64,000 nt of DNA from Stichopus chloronotus (lineage: Eukaryota > Echinodermata > Holothuroidea > Aspidochirotida > Stichopodidae), in the NCBI GenBank assembly GCA_021234535.1, contig CM037840.1, positions 22,189,059 through 22,253,058 of the forward strand. Reading direction: 5' to 3'. The notes beneath the pieces are model-generated. The model saw nothing but the letters and a program-made list of their open reading frames with translations, had not been told where the DNA came from and did no database searches. Shown here piece by piece: positions 29,156 to 41,835 of this stretch; position 1 is the first letter of the stretch, and the number at the start of each line of letters is the position of its first letter. Made by a program: the position numbers and the translations under genes.

Positions 29156-29953
29156 ATGACATTTAATCAAGCTACAAACGAGTTTGTACCAAGAACAAAT
29201 CCTCAAAAAATCATAAAAGCAAAAAAGCATAATTATCTTCCACTTGATGATAAAATCGTTTGCAAGATTAAAAGGAAACATCGTTGTTGGCAGAGGTATA
29301 TGGAAACACGGGACCAAAGGAAATATCAGGACTATACTAGACTTAGAAATCAAGTGAAAAATTTAGTAAGAAAAGCCAAGGTATTAATGGAGAAGGATAT
29401 TGCAAAAAATATTAAGAGTAATCCTAAAAGGTTTTGGCAGTATGCCAACTCGAAGCGTAAAATAAAAACTGGAATACCCAATTTAAAGATGAATCAAACT
29501 GATGGTGAGATTGTAATGACAAAAGATGATAGTGAAAAGGCTGAGGTCCTAGCTAAATTTTTCAGCAGTGTTTTTACTGCTGAACCTGAGGGTCCAGTTC
29601 CTTTTACTGAACCTATTGAGGTTGTCAATCTTTGTGCGGACATCATGGTGAAGGAGTCTGATGTTTTTGATTTACTTCAGAATTTGGATGTTAATAAGTC
29701 ACCTGGTCCTGATGGGCTTCATCCAAAGGCATTAAAAGAATTAGCTCAGACTATTACAAAGCCTTTGACTAAAATATTTAATTTATCTCTTTCTACTGGT
29801 AAAGTTCCAGATGTTTGGAAAGTAGGCAATATTACTGCTTTATTCAAAAACGGTGACAAGGCTCTTCCAGGAAATTATAGGCCAGTCAGTTTAACAAGTG
29901 TAGTGTGCAAAGTACTTGAGAAAATAATTCGATCTTTTATGGTTGACCAATGA
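29156..29953 (+). pseudogene. LINE ORF2 fragment: linker and reverse transcriptase N-terminal part
   Basis: 265 codons. Basic linker (RFWQYANSKRK), then NKSPGPDGLHPKALKELA, the KVPDVWKVGNITALFKNGD and NYRPVSLTSVVCKVLEKII motifs of LINE reverse transcriptases (fingers). It stops after VDQ, where the reading continues in another frame, so a frameshift lies close to 29950. The product would lack the palm catalytic residues. Confidence 0.93.
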
Positions 29954-30453
29954 GGATGAATAATTTGTTTAGTAATAAGCAGTTTGGCTTTATCTCTGGG
30001 AGATCAACTACTCTGCAATTACTGAAGGTTATGGATGTCTGGACAAAAGTGGTTGACAATGGTGGTTGTGTTGATGCTATATATATGGACTTTATGAAGG
30101 CCTTTGATAAAGTGCCACATGGAAGACTTCTGGAGAAACTTAGGGCATATGGCTTTAGCATCCAAATAAGGCGATGGATTGAAGATTTTTTAAAAGGAAG
30201 AAGCCAAAAGGTTATTGTTAATGGAGTTGAATCTAGTGAGCATGCAGTTACAAGTGGTATTCCTCAGGGTAGTGTTTTAGGTCCCATCTTGTTTGTTATA
30301 TATATAAATGACTTACCTAAGTGTGTGATGGTACGGCCTATTTATTTGCGGATGGTACAAAGATATTTAAAGAAATTAGAGGCATGGATGATATTGAGGA
30401 TTTGCAGAGAGATCTTGATCAACTCCAGAGCTGGTCTGACAAGTGGCTTTTGA
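29950..30453 (+). pseudogene. LINE ORF2 fragment: reverse transcriptase palm, motif A and B
   Basis: Begins at [15 protein letters not shown], with the motif A Asp in [14 protein letters not shown], then [21 protein letters not shown] (motif B). Homology stops at about 30320 and the tail is out of frame. It is joined to the previous and next fragments by single frameshifts. Confidence 0.93.
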
Positions 30454-31208
30454 AGTTTCATCCCGACAAGTGCAAAGTGTTAACTGTCTCTCTTAATAGG
30501 TATCATAGTTGTCTCCCTCGGAGTTATCACTTATACAATGATAGTGGCGATGAAGTGTTCTTGGAAAAGTCAGATTGTGAGAAGGATATAGGCATTTTTG
30601 TGGACTGTGGTCTGGACTTTTCAGAGCACATTCAGTACCAAGCAAGCAAGGCCAATAGTATTATGGGCCTTATTAGACGAACATATACGTTTTTGGATGA
30701 GCAATGTTTCAAGCTTCTATTTCAGGCCTTGGTAAGGCCACATTTAGAATATGCTGCTGCTGTTTGGTCACCTCATTATCAACGTGACATTGATGCTATT
30801 GAAAATGTCCAGAGGAGGGCAACTAGGTTGATTCCATCTTTAAAGGGTTTAACTTATATGGAAAGATTAAAGAAACTCAAGTTGCCAACTCTAAAGTATC
30901 GTAGGTTAAGAGGTGATATGACTGAGGTTTTTAAAATTGTTTCAGGTGTGTATGACAGAGATGTTACAGAGGGTTTCCTCAATTTTAGTGAAATTACTCA
31001 TACACGTGGTCATAGTCAGAAGTTACTCAAAGAGTTTTCTAGACTCAACATTAGAAAATTTAGTTTCATGAGTAGAGTTGTTGATGTTTGGAGTAGCCTT
31101 CCTGAGAGTGTAGTCTCAGCCACCACTGTTTTTCAGTTTGAGAAGGCACTGGATAGGTTTTGGGCTGGCTATGAGATGTTGTATAACTACAAGGCTGATT
31201 TTGTGTAA
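30321..31208 (+). pseudogene. LINE ORF2 fragment: mutated motif C, thumb and C-terminus
   Basis: The FADD box reads FADG (codon GGT in place of an Asp codon), which removes a metal-binding Asp. It is followed by [20 protein letters not shown], a typical RPHLEYAAAVWSPHY block, NVQRRATRLIPSL and a stop after ADFV. About 295 codons. The catalytic substitution together with two frameshifts makes the copy inactive. Confidence 0.93.
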
Positions 31209-33929
31209 GTTTTATAGTATGTCAGTCACCCCCAGCTTATGATTGTTGCTTTAGTAGTCAATGGTGAAGATCAAGACTATGAAGATGCGGACATAGAGGT
31301 CGATAGACCTGCGTCCACTGATGTTCCTAAGGTATCCTAAGGTATGACATATACCTTGCATACACGAGGGCTCCGAAAACTAGCTTTAGCTTGAAAGCCA
31401 ATGGGAGAGAATAATGGTGGCATATGGGCCTGTAACGCAACAAATGCTATGCACGCAGGTCAAAGAGGTTGTTAGTCAGAATGTGTGTGATCAGTACTCC
31501 AGGCTATCTGAATACACATAAGATTTTTTTTCACATACAAATGGACGAAAAATAAACATACAATATATTTAGTGTAACTATACGTTACTTTTGGCGAAAA
31601 CAAATGCATACCAAATTAACTGCAAATTTTAGTAAAGGTTATCCGGTGAAGAACTTGGGATGTTAGTGTAGCTAACACATTTGTTGTCCTAGTAGATCCA
31701 AACTAGTCTTCCCTCGAGTGTACACTGACCTATCTAAGTGATAATTGTTCAGGTAACTTTCCATCATGGACCCCATATAGGTGAATCCATGTGGGGTCCA
31801 GATTTTGCACACAGTACGATTCATAGGGACCAACCCAGACAAACATTTGGGACAGTTATGATATCAACAGATACATATCGAAAAATTCACTGTATGGGCG
31901 CATTGTGTATCTTATAAGGGTTTTTACTTAATGTTAGTGATATTCGGGGTTGTGTTTTAAGACCTAGGCTGTCTAAACTGGATTTGTGATGTTCATATTA
32001 CACACCAATTGAAGTACTCCTCTGATGAGATACATCCTTTACTTTCTTCGTAAATTATCAATTAATTAGAATGATACTTATTCCGAAATTACTTAAATTA
32101 CAGGATTTACACTGGTAGTCACAAATATAGTTACACGTCTAAACGCGTTTCTTAATTGGGGCTGTGTTCATAGGTATCAGGTAGAGAAGACATGGTTTTA
32201 TTAGAGATCGATAGTTTTGTCGTAAACCGTGTGAAATTGGGCATGATGTGGCCCATTATTTTGGGGAAATTCACAAATTATGAAGTTGCAAAATTTTGAA
32301 AAGGTCAAAAAGTTATGTATTTCGAATAAATATCGGCAGCTCATGGGTTGTATATAATTAGACATATCATTTCGAAGCAAAACTGATTGAGCTTACCTTA
32401 ATGGGGACAGTTTAGAAATTTTGGTATAAAATGAGCAAATGATCGCTTTGCGTAAGGAACTTTTCTACATGAGGGACAATTGCCAACACAACTAGAACTA
32501 CCCCATGATGGCTCATATGGGTTACCTGGGCTGACCCATGCAGAACCCTTATGAATTTTGGGTGCACAGTCATGTAGGCCCCCATCATTCGTTGCTATGG
32601 GGGCCCACGAGGGACCTGTTGGAGTGTTATATGGTTATTAACAAGTGGTATTCAATCGCACGTTGGCGTACTTGAATTTTTTGTGCTCAGTGCTTCCACA
32701 TCTCAAAAATAAATTTCCCAATATAAAACTCCAATTTAGTACAGAAAACTATATGCGACCATGCAGTGAAACAAAATATGCTCTCAATATGAAAAAAATA
32801 CAAAAAGGTAAAAAAAAAATTCTTCTTTTGAAAATTGTTATAAAATTACAAGCGAAAAATAGGAATTGGTGTTGTGCTTTTTCTCTCTCATTCCAACTGA
32901 AAAAGAAGTCACACTTTCAAATTTTGGAATTTCCTGAAATTTTCTGACATTGTTTTACCCTGGAAAATTGCTCTAACAACACCTAGCCTAGTTTAATTTT
33001 CCGAAGCAGTACCTCTGATCGGGTCGGATCAGGGATTAGTCAAATAGCAACTGCCTGTTTGGATGAAGTGGAAACTGGTTCCGTGAGGTGGAACAAAAAA
33101 AGGTAAGGATGTGTCATCTTTTGACCAATCAAAATCCCGTTACGCCGTACGGTTTGAAGCATAGAAATATATCCGACTCCAAACCGGCTCAATTGCTGTG
33201 GTAGAGTAAGTTAGAGGGTGCCAATTGTGAGTTAGTGTAGTGAAACTGGGTACCAACTTCAAACTCCAAAGAAGCAACAGGGACAACTTGAGTTCTATGG
33301 GTTGAACTCATACATCTTAGCTTACATTCGTAAGTGATAGTCTACGTTTGGATGATTAACACATCAGTCGACTGACATGTCACTGATGAACTCGACTACA
33401 TTATCCCAAGCCTAACTTACGCTACGGTTCACGTTATTCTGCCTATAGGCCTACCTAAGTTAGGCCCTAAGTGTAAGTAACAGTTGCACTCGCAGATTAC
33501 CAGTCATAACTCCCTTACTCCTTAGTAAGTCGTTGACGTTAGGCCTCTGGCCTAAGTAGGTTTAGGCCTAATTTTGTTGTTAACAGCACTGGCAGCAGGT
33601 AACAACAAGACTTACTAGGTTAAACCCAAAAGTCGTTTTGGTGTTACTGTAGGCCTAAGTATTCACTTAGAAGCACCACGCAGTCCAGCGCATGACTACG
33701 TTACTACTGACTTTCCTAGATTGATTCATACAAATTAAGAATCTGTGACCACAAACGATATCAACAAGGGTATCAGACATCTTAAATAGTGACTAAAAGT
33801 GTTTGCATCTACTTTTTTAAGTTTCTTTTTATTTTTTTGTCTCACAAAGTTGTAACATTAGACATTCTGTAAAAATCTGTGCAGAGATATGACACAAGTT
33901 AAACCTGTGAAAGGAAAGATCGAGGCTAG

Positions 33930-34003
33930 AGCAGGATTCAAACCCACGCGGGTAGAGTCTGTTAATGGTCCTATCCCAAACTCACTATACTACCAGAGGG
34001 AAT
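33930..34003 (-). mobile_element. tRNA-like SINE head or tRNA pseudogene
   Basis: On the minus strand CTCTGGTAGTATAGTGAG resembles an A box (TAGTATAGTG as in Asp/Glu tRNAs), and GGGTTTGAATCC resembles a B box (canonical GGTTCGAATCC, one change). The T arm pairs (GTGGG with CCTGC, allowing G-T). The anticodon arm does not fold convincingly, so it is not a functional tRNA. A T-rich stretch near 33815-33840 could mark the element tail, which would be an A-rich end on the minus strand. Confidence 0.4.
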
Positions 34004-35559
34004 TCAGCTGAAGGGTGTTCAAAGATATATTTACACAATACATCCGCGATGGCAGAACACTGGTGCTTATTTCAGCAGATCGCAGTATATTGTGTGTGAG
34101 GTGTTTCTGTGTGGTCATGGATTCCAAATACATGCATGTTTTTCTTCTGTTTGGCTGTTTTTTTTTTTTTTTTCATGGTCCTTGATGGGGACTTAATTGT
34201 CCCTCCTGATCCTTAAAAACTAAACTAACCATGGACTATAGCTAGCTCTTGAACAGAGCTAGTGCATTACATTACAGTATACTCCACACTATAGCACTTG
34301 TACTGCTAACAAAAATATTTGAAATAATCCATTTAAACTTTCCTACCAAATGCCCCCAAATCAGCCAAAGTGATTCTTACAGTGCTGTCTTTACAACTAA
34401 ATGATACAAAATTACATTTTAAATATAAGATTACTCATTAAACTGTTTTTGGTGACCATTCGAAACACCAAACAGGAAAATTCAGCATCTTTCACTCACT
34501 CAGAGGCTTCCCAAATATGGTGAACAGCCGTGTACTTACCTCGTGTTACTGTACGTTCAGTTTTCGAGTAAATATTCATCCATATTTCTTCATCATAATT
34601 TAGTAAAATGCTTATGCAGAAAGGTGAATGTGGTGCTAGAGATCATTTGTGTAAAGTTTGGTAAGCAAACGTAACTGTTTTAGAACGTGACAGAGTTACT
34701 GTAACGACCTTGGTCATTAGGGTTGGATAATTAGTTAAAATTGTCGTTACCGGTGCAAGGGTCGTGAAGTGGAGTGTAATGACTTTAGGCCATGTAACGT
34801 AATGCACAGCCCTGTTCAAGAGCTAAGCTCTAGCCTTACTATAGTATTTTGAGTCGATCAGTATCATGAGGCGATCACTGCATTCTATTGTCAAATAGTG
34901 TTGATGATTTGAATTTGGTGTTCAAAGTCGTGGTTTGACTGCCCAGGTGGCAGATATCCTGGCCGTGTTATGATACCGGACATTTCCTTTACAGTAGTTC
35001 AACATTGCAACCCAATCACCAGACTCAGCCACATGGTTGCCGACGCTTTGAAACCACAACAAACAGCTGAGGATCTCGGGACAGGTGGTGACCTTAGACC
35101 AATCAGAATCATAAAAACCTCTTCTGCAAATTGTTACCACCCATGATTAACCAATCCCATAATTACTGCAAAATATCCATCTGTGTTAGGGCATCCTACT
35201 TCCATTTCTAATAGAATTTATTGTCTACACTTACTGACTGAAGGAAATAAAGAAAAAGTACTGTAAATAAACTTGGTAAAACAAAGCATATTGAACTCTG
35301 TGTGAACACTGAAATATATATAGCCTGTACTCACCATATTCAACACTATTTGTCTTCTAAACACCAGCACAGAGTGTAGACTAGACACAATTCGATTTCA
35401 ATGTAAACGTGACCTACAATGCCTGTATTCCCTCAACCAATATCAAAAGCAATTACTTGCCTTATCATTTTTGATGTCCAAAAGGAAAAAGTTACTGTAC
35501 TCATTGTACAAGCTTCTGGTTCCGGCTTCAGGACAGGTCCTCACTTTGAATTGGTGTGG

Positions 35560-36940
35560 CTAATCCAGGGTAGGCAAACTACCGTAGACTACAAAATTAC
35601 CCCCTCATAATGCACACAGTATGTTGTTAGAACTAAAAATGTATCACTCAATGTTGACTTGGGATCTGCAGAACCACTTTGAGGTAGGCAAGCTGGACTA
35701 ACATGTTTTTACACAAAATATCCTCTTCATCATGCATACAGTGTGTCATCCAAAAATGTATTTTATACCTAGTATTTTAATAGATTTTTAATAATTGGAA
35801 TCTAGTATTTTTTGCATGCCCGTTGCCCATTGCATCCCCAGGTACGCAACTAAAACATTGGCTGTATTGGTTATACTGGCATTTCTACAGTGCTTTAGTA
35901 CTTTACATCACATTTGTGTGGAGGGATCTTACTCGTGTACTTCATACACCAGCCTTCACATTCTCATTGATATTACCACTGACTTTCCCCAAGAAAAGAA
36001 GAAAATTCCATTTTGAGGTATGTGCTATGTATATACTGTATGGGCAACTTGATGCAATAAGGCAACTTTATGTAATGTTCAGCTGTCAGCCGCATGGTTT
36101 TTCACCATATATGAAGAAGCGGGTAGTTTTGGATCCAAGTAGTAATGTGCTGTGGAGGTACCCACTTTTCTCGTTGAAACACTAGTATTACCTGACCATG
36201 ACTCCGGATCCACAGAGCCATGCCAAGGTAGACAAGCGGGACGTAATGACAGCTTGACATAATGTTCAGCTATCGGCTGCATGGTTTTTCACCATGTAAA
36301 GAATCGGGTAGTTTTGGATCCAAGTAGTAATGTGCTGTGGAGTCACCATTGAAACACTAGTATTACCCTACCATGACTCCTTATCTGCAGAGCCACTCTA
36401 AGGTAGACAAGCTGGACTTGTTTTAAATTGTTCAACAAAATTTCTCCTTCATCATGCATAACTTAAAAAAATACGTAACAAAAGGAAGAACAAAGCCCTC
36501 TGTGTCTAAGACAACAAGGAAGGAGATCTGCTTGTGAAGGAACTAAATATATTGACAGACCTTCATGTTGATGGCACATGAGTGTCCTTTTACCCAATTA
36601 TTAACAGTGGAGCAACAGGCTTATGAGAAAATAAATAGAAACTAAGTGAGAAGTTAAATCTATCATCTAATCAAGCACCAGGTAATGACTGGCAGAAAAT
36701 CCTCCTACAGACAGTATGGTCGTTCTTAAGTAAAAAGGTCCCTGACTGTGACTCTGGGTCCACTGAGCCACTCCGAGGTAGATACAGTAAGCTGGACTAA
36801 GAAACTTTTTTAACAAAATTTCCCCTTCATCGTGATGTCTTCATTAAAAATGTATCTTACCCGACCAAAACTTTGGACCACTTAGCCACTCTGAGGTACT
36901 GTAGACAAGCTGGACTTACAGTATCATAAAATTTTCTCTC
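35560..36940 (+). repeat. Cluster of diverged units sharing a GAGCCACTCTGAGGTAGACA core
   Basis: At least six imperfect units at about 35560, 35665, 36200, 36375, 36755 and 36875, each with a CACT(C/T)..GAGGTAG(A/G)CAAGCTGGACT core, usually followed by CAAAAT.T(C/T)CCCTTCATCATGCAT. Spacing is irregular because other sequence (such as 35830-36180, related to 43880-44225) sits between units. No coding evidence. Confidence 0.75.
35870..36180 (+). repeat. Dispersed repeat, copy 1 (partner at 43905-44225)
   Basis: Shares ACATCACATTTGTGTGGAGG, CACTTCATACAC-like and GAATCGGGTAGT..TTTTGGAT segments in the same order with 43905-44225 in LACTB2 intron 2. A shorter third piece lies at 36250-36360. Confidence 0.7.
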
Positions 36941-37537
36941 TACTTGTTTCACATTGAGGACAATCATGTTGACATATATGCTCTGTAGTTGTGGGGTATT
37001 TTACTCTGTGACTAGGCCTACATGCACAATATCCTACAGCCCTAATCCTATGATTTGCATCAAATCCTTATGGAAAGTAAGTAAGTGGCAGTGACCAACA
37101 GCACAGGACGACAGTGACTTGTCACCCCAGACTGTTCAAATGCTTCCACAACAACCACTTACTTCTAGCGCCTCCGACAGCCTGTCTAAAGCTCTTCCAC
37201 ATGCATATGTGCATCAAAACAATGGGCCCCTGTATACGCTGTGTAATACAGTACTCTACATCTTTTGAATTTGCCGTCAATCAAAGAACAGAACCAATTG
37301 AGAATTTTGCTTATCCCAAGCCAAAAATGTTGTACAGGGTGATGAGTGACTGACTGTAATTATACAATTATCAAACGATCAAATTATTCCCTGGTAGGCA
37401 AACTTGGCAGTGTAACCTACAGTTAGCAATATGTGTGTATCAAGTGTACAAATCTAGAACTAAGCTAGGTAGGTGAGGCTAGTGCAACTGTAGGCCCTAC
37501 TGCACTTGGCCTAATGTGGTTAAAGTTTACAATTAAA

Positions 37538-37677
37538 GGTTAATCAACACTAGACAGTGCATTAACAGTAGGATAATATACGATGCACAAGGATGCAGCC
37601 TGAGTGCATCCAGGGATAGCAGTAACCCCTACAGTGTATTATCCTACTGTTAATGCACGGTCCAAAGTTGATTGACC
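37538..37677. mobile_element. Foldback MITE with nested hairpin
   Basis: Arms of about 43 bases beginning GGTTAATCAAC and ending GTTGATTGACC, with a 22-base core TGCATTAACAGTAGGATAAT inverted as ATTATCCTACTGTTAATGCA. Between the arms a second stem, GGATGCA with TGCATCC, encloses a 7-base loop. No coding capacity. Confidence 0.75.
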
Positions 37678-38539
37678 TCGCTTGTTCGTACATACAGAAC
37701 AACATTCTCAGAAAAAAGACGAGAATAAAAGCAAATTTTGTTCTTAAATAACCACATTTTTTATTAAAAACGAACCCCGAGAAAAGGTATTAAACAAGAT
37801 TCACAACATGTAAATGATGTTAGTAGACGATACACAAACTAACCCTTAAAATAAATAACAATTGCGTGCATAGCGACATTTATGCCTTTTAGTCTGCATT
37901 CTGCTCTCAGTGCAGTGTGTACATTGTGCCCTACTAGCATGCATGTCATTTACAGTGTGCACATGCTGTGGTTCTGCAGTGTATGTGTCCCTATTCACTG
38001 TTTGCGAAGCACTTACTCAGAGTGATTTCCCTTCATCTAGTAATCAAATTGTTGGAAATTGCCTAGGATTGACTAGACCGATTTTTGACAAAGACAGTTG
38101 CAGATTTTTTTTTTACACCCAGAGAAAAGCTTGGACATGTTTGATGTCTTCTCACAATTTCCTTAACCTTTGTATAACATTATGGGGCTTTGGCCAACTT
38201 TATTTTACTTACTTTGCATGCACAGCCCCTTTTCCTTTTAGTTTTTTCGTGGGAGTTTTACGATTGCAGTCCTTAATGCTCTATACAATTTTATTCCATA
38301 AGGACTCGTTTTTAGACTTCTTTGTAAATAGTTGAAGAAGGAATGCTAGGCCGAAAGCCTTTGTCAAACCTGCTGAATAAAGCTTTCACGTCGCACAATT
38401 CTAAAACCTAGAGAGGCAAGATGATACTGTAAGAAGAACAAAGAGAAATAGTAGCAAGCATAAAATGTATAGTTGCATGCAACTTAAGTATTGCGTGGTG
38501 CGGAAAACCAAAGGAAAAATCTTGATCGTACTCTTCTTA

Positions 38540-39140
38540 TTTTTAAAGGTACACGAGATGTAATGAACGAACTATGTCTTTCAATGAAGGAAAGTGACAC
38601 TAAGTGCTTAGAAAAGCAACGGGATTGGCACAAAAACAGTAACAAAACAGAAATCATATTTGAAAATTAACAGTTCTTTCTATAACTGCCTACGTAATGA
38701 ATACGCAACAGTACAGGTCTCACTAGTGTATCAAAAACATACACCTCAAATCGTCTCTCCATGGTAGGTATCGGGAATTGTAGTATTTGGTAAAAGGAAA
38801 CACTGTATAAAAAATAACCTACGAACTGAACACAACCTTGCCGGCGGCATCAGTGATCCTGAGTTGTTAACTGAATATTCAGTACTAGTATAGTTCCCAT
38901 TGGCTTGCTCAAAGAAGTATACCGTTGATTTGAATGAAAACTTTCAGCCACTACATTATCGTATTCTACATTTTTTGTCGTTATGTTAGAAGAATTTGAA
39001 ATCATATGGCAAAATTAACCAACTGAAACCTATTTATTTTCCCAGATTGTCTGACTGGTGTAATTAAAAGTCTTACCAAAATTTTGGAGATGAAGTTTCA
39101 TTGTTTTTACTTTTTGCCTACGCACGCAATCGCTTTAATA
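38540..39140 (+). repeat. 600-bp dispersed repeat, copy 1
   Basis: Aligns by eye along its whole length with 53090-53695, in the same orientation. It starts near TTTTTAAAGGTACAC and ends at TTTTTGCCTAC.CACGCAATC. No frame of note. Internal marks include GGTATCGGGAATTGTAGTATTTGG, of which the first 20 bases are identical in both. Confidence 0.85.
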
Positions 39141-41429
39141 TGTGACCAAGAAATTCATCCTTCCTCCAGCATTGAAATAAGTGATAGAGTAACAGAAATA
39201 TTTTGTGTAAATTGCCATGGTTACTGTCCATTAATTTAGATAGGACTTCATGCCCATCATGCCCACCTCCGATGTCTGATCAAAGTTTCGTCCTGCTACT
39301 TACTATTGATTAAAAGAGGGCGCCTACTGTACAGTACATCCCAACCAAATTGTAATGAGGATATGAAGATATAGATTCAGATCTCTGCCGTTACAGTGCC
39401 TGCAGTGGAAAATTATTGTCTTTTATTTAAGAATCCCTTCAATTGTGGGTGAAAGAGGTCTTCAACAAAGACAGTCCTGAACTGCCCTGTTTTGTACTGT
39501 AATGTCATCTACAGAATGACTGCAAAATGTACTGCAGAACAACTTTTCCACAAGATTCTACCCGTTGGTACTTAAATTGGGGATATCATAATTAGCACGA
39601 AGAGTGGCTAGTTGAACTTTTGCTAAAGTTTAATGAAGAAATAACTTATTTATCCATTAAATGAAGCATACATTATCTTGCACTTAGTCCAGAAATCCTG
39701 TGCATCATAAAATGTTCCATTTTGAAATATTGAAACTGTACAATTCTATCGTTTCAAAAACATTGCAAATATCTGGTCAAATTTCAACTAATGTCTAACC
39801 ATATCCAGTTCTGGTCAAATCTAAAAATTAAGATCCGGTGCCTCTCTACAGCACTTACGCACTTCAAGTTTGCTATTTTGCCATCCAGTTTGAAGTTGGA
39901 AAGTCGCACCATTTCTACTGCAAATATAATGTGTGGTTCAGTTCATTTGACACTGTAATGAACAGTTCTAATCTTGCTTCTATTTCTGACTGTTCTTGCA
40001 AATGTCAACCTACAGAAGGTACGTATTTTTGTTTTTAGAGTTGCCGGCCTTTGCCGACATGTTTGATCTGAACATCTGCCCACTTGATTAAGCGGCAGGC
40101 GGCCCTGTAAAATATATGGATGTCGGTATTGCTCATCCTGTTTATATTTTCTGTCATTTTTGCAGTTGTGCACCTAAGGGACATGTATATGATAGATTTG
40201 CATATTTACCTTGGACAGATGTTGTGTATGTATAAAGGAATGCTGCAGGTAGCAGAATGCCTTCAACTGAATGGCTAAATTGCACCATTGTGTCAGCAGC
40301 ACTTAGTACTTGCAATGTGAACATCTCAACATTGCACTGTAACCCCACTAGTCTAGTCTTATTCCGCACTTGCAAGTGAGGACTGCTAAGGGTGTGGCCC
40401 TGACTTCCTAACGACGTATGTTACTTTCAATCTTTGTTGTGTTTATATGTGTACATAATCTTGTAGGTTTATGTAGAAACTTTGCTATATACAATTTATA
40501 AGATTTCGGTTAGTGAAAACCAGTGGTGGAAGGAACACTTGTATTGTGGGAATTGTGTGACAATAAGGAGCAATTTCCCAGAGCATATTTTTAGGTTGTC
40601 TTGTACATATATGTATTTTGTTATTTCATACACTTGTTGCTTGTATGTCTGTCTTTAGCCCAACTCAATACTTTGTGTCCTTGTTAATATACCTGTAGTG
40701 TTCCTTCATATAGTGATAACTTCTTTTGTATGTCTTCGCAGTTTTCATGGCAGTCCCTTTAACATAAGGCCCACCTGCAGAAAGATGGGACCCTTGAGTA
40801 TGAGTTGTTCTTATATGTCTCTGAGTCTTCCATTAAAGGATGGTTTACAAATTTGAACAATGACAGGAATGCACTGCTTAATATTTTGGAAATACATATT
40901 TGAACAGTAAGGCATTTCTGATGGCCAGGCTGTATACTGTATATACAGCAACTCAATTCTGAAGTGAACCAGTGCTATTTGACTCCATCGTAAAATCTGT
41001 TCCAAATAGCACCGTGCCACCTTTTCCTTTCAGTTGTGGTTGCCTTGAATCGGCGAATCAATTGTCAAGTTGATATTCGCGTGCGTTTACTGTACATAAA
41101 TTGTCATTCAAATTTTGCGATTTTATGTGAAAGTTGGTAGAGTTGTGTTGTGAATAGTGCATGTATGTGACCGATCCTTAAAGGTCTTGTGACATGAAAA
41201 TGGCATTTTGAGGTATTGGGGGCATTAGGCACTCAAAATGTTGAAAATAGCCACAGATTGCGTCAAAATCCATCAAAAATTGACAAATTGACAGGCAAAT
41301 TAGTGGGTTCTATTTTTGAAGCATGTGTTTTCTCCTTCAAAAAAATCGATATCACCTACCAATATGAAACTCAGTAATTAAGAGGCAAAATGTATAGGGT
41401 TAACAAAAGAAAAACTGACACTGTGCAAC

Positions 41430-41570
41430 ACTCCATGTCATCTGTTTTGCATTTTCTTCAAACTTTGAAAAGTCATATCTCAAAAACGGTAATAGATACA
41501 AACGAAGTTCCAACAGGATTTTCACTCAGGGTTTTACTTTGTAACGTTTGCATGAAGGGAGCTCTTTTGT
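41430..41570. repeat. Diverged dispersed repeat ending about 145 bp before the LACTB2 start
   Basis: Partner of 25205-25340 (shared AGTCATATCTCAAAAACGGTA). The surrounding 41180-41640 sequence has a repeat-like, CAAAAATTGACAAATTGACA-rich character. Confidence 0.45.
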
Positions 41571-41713
41571 GGAAGCATGTCACACAACCTTTAAGAATGG
41601 AGCTGGACATTACGGTTCTCTTGGTCATATAGGTATGCTCTTAAAGTCAAGGCATATTCACTACAGTTTCAGTCATTTCATCATTTCATTTTCAGGACCC
41701 ACCATCGATCGGA

Positions 41714-41835
41714 ATGACGGCGATCATACCCAAAGTTGAAGTGCTCTCCAGTCGGATCATTCGATTTCTCGGCTGCAATCCTGGATCCTTCACGTTACAG
41801 GGTACAAACGTCTATGTGGTGGGAACTGGTCGTAG
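41714..41835 (+). CDS. LACTB2: LACTB2 exon 1
   Basis: Starts [18 protein letters not shown], colinear with the human start MAAVLQRVERLSNRVVRV, then [20 protein letters not shown]. The donor is GTACAG after phase 2. The TTTTCAG just upstream (41690-41697) could be an acceptor, so a separate 5' UTR exon is possible. Confidence 0.93.

Larger units (their letters stand above)
29156..31340 (+). mobile_element. Truncated, inactive jockey/CR1-type LINE
   Basis: Non-LTR retrotransposon ORF2 remnant: the endonuclease is missing (5' truncation, usual for LINEs), then comes the linker, the reverse transcriptase in three frames and the C-terminal region up to a stop at 31208. About 130 bases of 3' tail end in a short repeat (CCTAAGGTAT twice, around 31325-31345) rather than poly-A, as in CR1-like elements. 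The element is intergenic and in the opposite orientation to the Hippo kinase. Jockey, CR1 and L2 relatives cannot be separated by eye. Confidence 0.93.
31346..41713. other. Intergenic region between the LINE and LACTB2
   Basis: No gene recognised. It holds a tRNA-like SINE head (33930-34003), a TAGGCCT-rich patch (33440-33660), a repeat cluster (35560-36940), a foldback element (37538-37677), one copy of a 600-bp repeat (38540-39140) and a repeat next to LACTB2 (41430-41570). The LACTB2 promoter is not identifiable by eye. Confidence 0.5.

Noticed and set aside
29950..31208. LINE reverse transcriptase as an active gene
   Set aside because: Two frameshifts, catalytic FADG and a missing endonuclease.
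33930..34003. Functional tRNA gene
   Set aside because: The anticodon arm does not pair and the B box is altered; SINE head or pseudogene is more likely.
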